Positions 1-9,300 of a DNA stretch of 12,698 nt are shown here, piece after piece. Positions within the stretch are counted from its first letter, which is position 1. Every line of letters starts with the position of its first letter. A program made the translations under genes and the position numbers. Below the pieces are notes generated by a model. It was not told where the DNA came from. It was given only the letters and a program-made list of their open reading frames with translations, and did no database searches. The stretch comes from Acanthaster planci (lineage: Eukaryota > Echinodermata > Asteroidea > Valvatida > Acanthasteridae), in contig NW_019091362.1 in assembly GCF_001949145.1 (NCBI RefSeq), positions 845,886-858,583 on the forward strand, written 5' to 3'.

Positions 1-238
1 CACGATACAAAAACATCTGAAAATTAGTTGAGCTTGCCTGGCATTCTCTGCAATTGTGGCATAACCTATAGCTTCAGACACTGTGGCATGGAAGTAGACT
101 ATACACATTATGACTTATTCTAAGAGAATGTAGCCACAAGTCTGGTGTCTACCTCAGTGGCATATTTCAACCATGCTGAATCCCCAAGATTGTTCATTAC
201 TACACTGACCAGTGCAGAGTGAAGATCATTTCACTCAC
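1..238 (-). other. Intron downstream of exon M, open at the left edge
   Basis: It starts on the minus strand with donor GTGAGTG. No segment matching the expected NVHFQ...DEDHG region with correct phase was found, so the terminal exon or exons probably lie outside the window. Confidence 0.6.
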
Positions 239-311
239 CATCTGCAGTTCCATGGATGAGGAAATAGTTTAATCCTTTCAAATTCTTGGCTCTTGCTGAC
301 AAATTGGTGTG
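239..311 (-). CDS. DPP4-like exon M (last in window), triad Asp in HGTAD
   Basis: 73 nt, phase 0 in, 1 nt out. Acceptor TTGTTTGATGGTAG, donor GTGAGTG. It encodes HTNLSARAKNLKGLNYFLIH then GTAD, matching [21 protein letters not shown]. The Asp codon at 240-242 corresponds to the catalytic Asp708 of human DPP4. The next exon should open with the second Asp/Asn and carry the catalytic His. I cannot identify it convincingly in 1-238. Confidence 0.94.
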
Positions 312-3300
312 CTACCATCAAACAACAAAAAATTGAGATAATCAGAAATCAATCAAGATTGAAAGATACTGTCCTCGGCTCGATCTGACTCCCATGCCCC
401 GGCTCAATCCGACTCCCATTCCCCGGCTCGATCTGACTTCCATGCCCCCGGCTCAATCCGACTCCCATTCCCCAGCTCAATCTGACTCCCATGCCCCCGG
501 ATCGATCTGACTCCCATGCCCCATATTCAAGTCCTTCTTACACTGTGAACTTGATTGAAGTTTCTACTCTACTTTTATTTCATTCCAACAGTCTAGGATT
601 CAGCAAGTACACACTTGATAATTCAGAATTAAAATTCAATCCAGTCCATGAGTACCTTTGTTGCAATCAGAATCTTTTTTCTCAGTGGCCTGTATTAAGT
701 CTGTTTTCTGCTGCAACGGCCACCCAGAATGGAACTTTAAAACTGATATGGAAAAGGTGGACAGGTTCCTGAGTGATTCTATGGAGAAAATTCAACACTA
801 TTTACATATGGGACCATCCAAATTGAATCATTTCTGCATTTTACTGTCTCAGCCGATCCACACATAGTGATATTGTGGCACACAGTGGTCTTGTTTTTGC
901 GATCAATAATTTGGAATAAAATCTGTCTTATACCTTGTATCCTTCCATATTGTCACATGACTCAGGGATACCCATGTAGCGCTCAGTGTAGATGGAATCT
1001 GTCAGAAAAAAACGTATAAACCAAGTTTCCCAAACTACTGCTGCCTTGATCTTTGATCTTGTTTACCATAGAACTTTTTGTTTGCTCATGGGGGAACTGT
1101 ACTTTTCCTCTGATGTGCTGATATACTGGTTCAAATGACGTCTCAATTCACTAGAAATGGGGAATTTATACTGACCTATGGGCCTTGAAATTGAATTTGG
1201 TACATCAGGATAATTACACAGGGAAATGAGTTGAACTGAGTCTTTCAGAAACCAGTATTGAGACAACAAGTGACAATTTTGAAGACAAATATTACTTCCA
1301 AAAACATGGAGTTCAAAGAATCTGGAGTCCATTCACCATGGACGAATAGCTGGTTTGCTGTTCAACACAAAACCAATTAGACAGAACGAAATGCGCAAAA
1401 AGTATGAAACCGCCATTTCAGTGTGCAGGACTTACCATAATATCTGAAGTCTGTGACTGGGGCCACAGATATGGCGTACTTGAAGATGTCATCATTGCGA
1501 CTGAGGGCCATAGCAGCGGCAAACCCACCATAAGACTACAACAAAACCAAGTACAAGTATATTCATAATTCATATTTGAGTGTACTGTCTATTTGAAAGC
1601 GGTTTAGCTGAGCAAGTTTACTTAAATACATTTTTTTTCTGTCCAAATTGTGAACCCAAAATTTGCTCACTGAAAGCACTTCTGATAATGGGCTGCTCGT
1701 TGGTTTTTGGCTGTGTAGAGTCCTTGCACAGCAATAAACTACCAAAGCGAAGAAACCTGTCTCATACATTTGTTGTGTGCACATATAGCTTGCCATTGAC
1801 CTCTACTCAATGACCTTTGGGGAAACATGGATCACAGGTGAGATTTTCAGCGTTAAGAATTCATTGGTTGTATTATATGATAAAATAAATTCTGCAGAAA
1901 ATATGGCAGTCAGAAAGCTGGGTTTTGCACACTTAGTGCACATTGGAAGTCGCACTTACACGTAGAAAGAGGGTTATTTGACTTACCCATCCCCAAATCC
2001 CAATTTTGGTGCTATTGATGTATTCAAACTTCTTCAGAATATGCCTTTGGAAAGAAAAAACAAAAATGTTTTTGCTGTTTCAAGACTGATTTTTATGACT
2101 TATTTTGTGACTAACGATAGTAAGGGTTGCCACATTTCAATATGTCAACGGAATATACATGTATATGACCAAATATTTCAGACTTGACACTTATGCTACT
2201 TGTCTAAGTATTTTAACCCCAAAAGTGGGAGAGGGAATCCAAGCCCCCCCCCTAAAATTTTATGTGCTATCTTTGCATTGCTTGTTCTTTTCCTGCTGTG
2301 ACTTTAATTTTTACAATAATGTCTTACGATCATCTCAACGTTAATTTTATGAAAATCAGACTTGCCATTCTAGTGAAAATGCTCAATATTTCAAGACAGG
2401 TCAGCCAAACAATGCTAACTTGTTTTATCGACGCGTTTCAATGTACGTGGGTTCACACGTGTCAGGCCATGAACCCTAAATGAACATAGCAACAAAACCA
2501 CATGTTGTTGGATTGAGTTGGATCTTCACAGATGTACTCCTTACAAATGTTTCTGCATGCGTGTCAAGTTGGAAAACGATGGGGCACGGGTCAACGCAGA
2601 TCACGGGGGAGGGCTTGGGGACGCCTCCCCAAACTCTGAGATTTGCTACAGAAACAACCTCAGGCTCATTTAGCAATCTGGTGAGATGATAACGTAGCTA
2701 TCTGAATGTACATTATGTGCACTGATACTTCACAAGTTTGTTCAGTCTAGTACTGTGTTGGTTGGGTCACCCACTCTGATTGACTTACCGAACCCCTATC
2801 ATCTGGTCCTGAACTTCAACCGTTCCAAACCGTTTGTAAATCTGGTAGAGATGCCTCTCTCCTTGAAACCCTGAGCCCCTACCATCAATGTTAACCACAA
2901 TAACGTAGAACTTGCTGGACAGGTAGGCATTCCAGCCCAGCTCAAACCGATCGTTGACCATCTGGGACCCCGGCCCGCCGTAGACGTGGACCAATATCGG
3001 GTGCTTCCGTTTTTTGTCCAACGCCCGCGGGAGCCAGAGCTGAACGGGGAGGGTGTACTCGCCGACTTGCACCTCCAGGAAGGTCTTGTTGGGGTAGGCT
3101 TTGCCATCCAGGGCCAGGGTCAAAACCTTGTTAGTCTCCACCACCAGCACCTTGTCGGTGCCCGTCTGGTGCAACGTGGTGCGTGGGATGTGGGGTCCAA
3201 GACAGTTCAGCTTGTACCAGGATTTGTCAGGACTGAAGGAGGCATCGTAGTAGGTACAGTTTACATTGAGATCGCAGGATAGGCAGGTACGTGTGAACGG

Positions 3301-6300
3301 CTTCTCGGTGGTCACGCTAGTAAGACAAGATTTAAAAGAAAGCCACAGTCAAAAATGATGCACTAAAGTAAATTACAAATCATAAAAGATTCTACTCTTA
3401 CTAGTTCAATACTACTGGTCTTAAACCCCAACAATCTTCAATCCTTCATGTGTTGGACGAATTAAGACAGATTATGGGTTAAGGTTAAGACAGACTATGC
3501 CGAGTCTATCATAAATTAACAGTGAATAACCAATCATCTACGACTACATGCACTGCTACACAATAGTGCTTCACACTTCATTAGAAGCACGAGTAAAACA
3601 AACTTGTGATGAAATCATAACCATATTGATGATTCAATTCGATTTTCTCTGAAATGAATGATAGGCGTACCTATACAGGTGTCTCCCACGAATGGATCTC
3701 TCCGTACTGATGTAGTACACTAACTTGTCTGATTGGCTGTAAGCAACAATGGATGTGACCTCCCAACGACCTTGAGTCAAAAAGGTCACTTTGCCAGGTG
3801 ACTGCTGTGGATCAACAAGCCAATACAAGAACATTTAGAAATGAATGCTAAAAGGTTAAAAAGAATATGTTCTTTAGTTATATAACCCACTGATGGAGAA
3901 AATACAGAAGTCAAACATGGTTTGGCACTGCATTAATATTGTATTAATCATGTAGTAACTAACATGTATTATGCACCAATTCCAGACACTAAATTATAAC
4001 TTGATCAAGCAAACAAATGTAAAGACGCTAACCAAACAACTTCCATATGCCCATAGAGTAGAGCCAAGAGATGCAAGGTTCACCAGCAAACAAAAACACT
4101 TCTTGCGCACCAAAGAACCAACAAATGGCTCTACTCGTATATGGCCTGGGCTGGGAATCGAACCCAGGACCCCAGTGGTGAGAGGCAAGTGCTCTTTACA
4201 CTAGCCACCATGCCATTACTGAGTTGAACAAGATTGACATGTCCAGCTGGCCCATGGACGAGTACCCCCTCTAAGGTGGAAAATGGGGAGTCTGATCTGC
4301 AAAATGACTGGTTTACTCTCCATATTAGGCATGCGCATGCACGACTTAGGACAGAAAAGGTCAATTATCACTTACGTCTGTAGTCACGAGTGCAACGTGG
4401 TAATAGTTGCCGTGTGAGCCCTCTCTCTGGGGTAGTATTCTGACATAGTCTATCTGATCTGATCCCTCAGAAAATTTGGGTGCTCCACGCTGTTTTGGAA
4501 AAGGGAAATGAACACGTCAGTTGAACGGATGTTGGACTGAGATTTTATTAACCCAAACAGTCCTCAATCCTCCCAACAGGTGAAGGATTGAGGACTGCTG
4601 GGTTAAGATGTTGGTTCTGAATGTTGGAATTTAACTGCGAAAATAATAGAAAAAAGTTTCCCTTTAAATATCAATGTCAGCTATTGACATTTCACACCAT
4701 CCAGGGAAACATTACTTTTCGCATACCACATAAATAAACCCCTGTCATATGATTGAATTCTAAATTATTATTATTATTACTAAATTGTAGATTGTGATGG
4801 AGATGCTCAATCAGTCTCCAGGCTAATATCAACCAATTTCACACTCACATCAACAACCCATCCACCGGGTGTCTCAAACTCATAGCTAATTTGACAGTTT
4901 CCGGAATCCACGCGGCACAGTGTCAGCACAGAGTAGTTCTGTGGCCGGTTCAGCCAAGTCACCGCAATTATGTCACTGTTGACCCAGACTACATGTTGGT
5001 AGTAATAATCCCTGTGGTGGTGAGAAGATTGGGAAAATATGGTCTGTTCATGGATTCTCAGGAAAGAAATCTACCAGTTGCTTTAGGGCCCACTAAATAA
5101 GGAAGCCACTGAGACAAAAACATCATGTAGATAAACTATTTTGCATGTGTTGATGATGCATGCTGTGCGCAAAGCAGTTTTCCAAAACTTCATTTCCAAC
5201 TTGATCTTCAGCTTTAGGGTTTAGTTTCATAAAGTTAAAGAGGCTGGTAGAACCGTCATATGCCGGTGAAATTCTGTGCCAGACGCCCTCATGAATACGC
5301 TACAGATTTACTCAATTATTATAATGTGCTCTAGTTGTGCTGGAAAAGCATGAATAAGCATCAGTCTTCACCCACGGAGTCCACAAACCCACACAAGGAA
5401 ACCTACTGGCGTTCACAGCAAGAACTTTGTTAGGTAATTTTACTTTTGGGAGCAGTGTTATGCGTTTCTTGTCATGTCGTGCACCAAGGATTACTCTACA
5501 ACTGGCTCTTTCCTGATGTACAAATCTGGATTAGTTTTGACTGAAATACCATCACAACAGTTAAAAGTGTGTAATGCCCCAAAATGAACTGAATCTAGAA
5601 TAGAATCTTCAAATAATGTACCTATTACTGATGCTGCCTGGAGGAACTAGAGTGACTGGGTTGTTAAAATTGGCAGTGCTTGTGACTTGGAGGGAAAAGG
5701 TTGGATTCTCATAGCCCGCTTTGGGATAACCAAACTCTTCCAGCTTGCTGTAGCGCAGGTTCTCATACTTGGGGTACCAGGCTTTGTCTACCTTGCTGTC
5801 GTTGAAGGATGCATAGGCGATTTTGGTACCATCAGGGGACCAGTAGATGGCATTGTCACTACTCAGGAGCTCTTCTGTGGACCAAGGAAAGAACATTGAG
5901 AAGAGCCGGCAGTGAGAAACTCAACGATGTGTGTTTTGCTCATCTTCAGGAAAAATTACACAAAGATCTTTATGTGGATGGGGCAGAGGAACAGTGTTTG
6001 GTTTGTGAGTGATCATTTATTTGACAAAAAAACTTTAGGTTCAAGACAGTGATAAATGCCGTTTTAAAAAGAAAACAAAATCGAGAGTGGTGTGCCTGCA
6101 AGCATGCTAATATGACAAGCATAATCAGACCCCACTACTGTGAAGGTACTATGGACATGCTCATTACATGACCCTCAGATGAGGTGATGCCACTGGTCAA
6201 ATGCACGCATGTGTCTAGGTTAAGAGCTTGTGCACGATTATGGTACCACACTGTAGTTATGACATCTCCTTCAATTGGTCTTTCACATGGCTTTATTGAC

Positions 6301-9300
6301 TTTATTCACAAGTCAGCCATGCAGGGCTCAAAATCGGTGAGCGCAGGTAGCCAAAAAGCACCCGCTTGTCTCATAAATGTGCCCTAAATTATAAATAAAG
6401 GCACAAGTACTAACGCCCGTTTGCTTCCATTCTTGCCATGAAAAATACCTAAACTATTTTACTTCAGATAGCCCTTGTCATGGAACCCCAAGGTAAGTAC
6501 AATTTTTTACGTCACCGAGCAGTAGCACGGCAAGCTAACACAAGCGGCTAGTAAGAACAGTACTGGAGCTCCGTAATGCATGCGACTGAATCTACTGTAC
6601 ATTGTACATACAAGTACGTGCGTACAGTCATATATATTTGCTGTGTGATCAACCAGCTCGAAGTGCAAGCCTTGTGTATAAACAGCATCCGGGGATCATC
6701 TGGTTATTGTGTTGTGATTGGCTGCCAACGAAACATCAATATTCATACATCTGTCAGTGGGACTCATTACAGCCGTTCCTGCGTGAGCGGAAGTTGTGAC
6801 TAACAATCTGCACTATAATTTCACTGTGAATTTACGGCTTGACATTAAGGTTAGTACATTTTTGGCTTTTGCCGATAGAGGGTTTCGTTACAACTGGCGT
6901 GGGCCAAGGTGCGTAAAGTTACTGTGTCATGCATCACCATGCGGGTTTTTCAAACAAATTTTGGACATTAACTTATCAGAATGTCCATGCAACACAAATG
7001 TATAATTGTCCAAACTGTCTGACCCGGATACAACTTTTGACAGAACCGATCCTCAAGTTACGAATCCATGGAAAAAAACAGTGGATGAAATAAACCGTAG
7101 ACCATCAAAATCACTTTTTAATTTAAAAAAAAATCCCCACCTAAAAATTTTTGACCAAAAAACTTTAGAAGAAAAAAGATACTACTCACCAACAAAACCT
7201 ATTTTTTGCAATGTAATCATGGTAATAGGAATCACAACTATAATACTGTTTGACCTTAAGCTGTTTAATTTTCTAGAACATGTATGGCATATGGAAGCTA
7301 CTTGCTCAAGTAAACTGACAAATTCAGCTGGCTAGGGAGCAAGTACTTGGTCCCGTGATGGTTAGCCCCATTTCAAGTCCTGCCAGACTGAATCAAAAGC
7401 AAGGTAAACTTTTTTATTTTAGGAACCTTAGAATAAAAATGACGGCAATGAAAATGCATTACAGTCAATTCCATTTGCAATGAAGAATAAAAAAATTCAA
7501 AATTTGTGACTCATGGTGTTATAGATGTTTAAGCAACATTGAAAATAAATGACAGCAAGGCATGGAACCCAAAATAGTCTGGCACTGCCCCATTGGACAA
7601 ATTACATTGAATAAGAGAGATTCAGGGCACATGATCAAGAATATAGCTTCCTTTTGAATAAGGTCCATAGGTTTCTCCACTAGAGTCGACCAAAGCATCC
7701 ACTTCACTAGCTTTAAGAGCGAGGTAGCAAATACTTTCTCTGACACGAGACAACATGTGAAACAGGTTGACACATACCCTCATAGACCCAGTCAGGGATA
7801 CCATGAAATATGACCCCTTCTTCTCCAGTCTGAGTGACTTGCACTGCTGTGTCGCCGATGGGTACTTTCCCATCGCCCCACGGTATGGAGTCTAGGTAGT
7901 ACATGTTGTTCTTGTACACGTATATCTGGAAAAGAAAAGAAAATTGCACCAGCATTTTGATTTAAAATTGTCCAGCAAAAGCGACTCCTTTAAAATGCCA
8001 CACTTTAAGTCACTGTATCCAATTGTTTTGAGCTGATTATGAATGTAACTTCATTCATGAAGAACTGATTAACTTTGCAGATGGTGCAGAAACTTATTTG
8101 GTGTGGAAAGTTGTCCCTGTAAACGAAACTGGTAGGTTAGCTAAACAATGCATGCATAGTGTATGTGCATGGAACAGAGTTTGACATTCTACTCAAGACT
8201 TCATCAAATTCAACGTTCAGATAGAATTGCATTGTCACAGAAAAGTTATAAAAAGTTGTGAAGAATAAAAGATCAAGACTAGCTCACAAAATTATGTCTA
8301 CATGATGAATCTGAGCTGTTAGGACGGACACTACACCAAAATAGGCCAATGTAAATGAAAAGTTCCAACATGAGAGAATTGAAGGGGAGAGAGAGTTTTC
8401 AAAATTCCTTACCAAGCCAGAGCCCACTGGTGCCCAAGCTGCATATCGTAAATCAACCGGTTCCTTCAACCCTGGGGCAGTCAGACCAACTGATGCTCTG
8501 TAGAAAAACATGTAAAACGTTTGTAAAGACTTAGAACATCACATGCAATTTCCACACCAGCTTACAAACATTTAGCAGTTCCACAATGAAACAACAAAAT
8601 GATCGGGCAAAGGGATGGAACACCATAAAATCTGACAAGGTTTCTCTGAACTCTGGACTCTGGTCACTTCTCACATACTCTAATTCTGGCACACTGTTTT
8701 TGTCAACCTGGATAAAAACCTTGGGGAGAAGTGACAAGCTCCCAATGATGCGGACCCACACTAAGACAGCCACCAACACCTACAAACAATTGTTTTACAG
8801 TGAAATCAACCAGCAACCCATGTTAGAAATCATTATCATCTTGGTGCCATGTTCAAGCAGGTCACAGGTAGGCACTCACTATTCCTTTAATCAAATGTCT
8901 TTCACGACTTACTAAACTAACTGTCAATCTCAAATTCAAGAACATGTCAGTCATGATTCAAGTATGGTACAAACTCTCTATATTTTCTAAACTGCAATTG
9001 TGATTTTAGTCGAAGTGAAATCTAAAGTGAAATACAACCACAACAATTCTCCAAACTTACCCCTTTTCGAGATTATACAGCTTGTACTGGGCATAGAAGC
9101 TATGGCGATATAGATTCTTGATGTTACATGCCAGCAAGATGTAGGTCATGTCTGAGTTCACCCAGAATTTAGTGGCATCCTCTTCACTCTGAAATGATGA
9201 CAAGAGAGAGGGAGGTATGGTGAAATTTGAGAACATTTTATTGGGACACTAATGATATTTCAATCTGTAATGAAAACCTACAAATTCATATGAGTGTCAA

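Larger units (their letters stand above)
3805..4375 (-). other. Intron between exons G and H, hosting a SINE
   Basis: 571 bp. It contains the tRNA-like SINE head and adjacent hairpin described separately. The remainder is AT-rich without visible features, apart from a GCATGCGCATGC palindrome near 4329-4340. Confidence 0.7.

Noticed and set aside
1-75. A minus-strand open stretch after TGCCACAG or TTGCAG that could be the next DPP4 exon (one frame gives NFQMFLY, loosely like DFQAMWY)
   Set aside because: No frame gives the required DN-VHFQ start in the phase set by exon M, the acceptors have poor pyrimidine tracts, and the resemblance is only a few residues.
2476-2689. Mirror-image open frames on both strands, one containing LRVWGG, considered as the GW active-site exon
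   Set aside because: The proper exon with IWGW and a GTAAGTC donor in the right phase is at 1987-2044; here no donor follows the WGG codons.
2799-3107. 102-codon minus-strand frame overlapping exon I, and the 98-codon + strand frame at 2986-3282
   Set aside because: Both are out-of-frame or antisense shadows of the strongly conserved exon I.
6468-6492. Plus-strand micro-exon with acceptor TTTACTTCAG, an ATG and donor GTAAGTAC
   Set aside because: The signals are good but there is no partner exon, no continuing frame and no homology; such pairs occur by chance in a 1.9-kb intron.
7006-7335. Plus-strand open frame of 109 codons
   Set aside because: It starts at TTG rather than ATG, is AT-driven (Lys/Asn/Phe/Ile rich), ends in non-repetitive intron and resembles no family I know.
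8586-8915. Plus-strand open frame of 109 codons with an ATG
   Set aside because: It overlaps an antisense frame of similar length, lacks domains, and lies wholly inside an intron of the DPP4-like gene.
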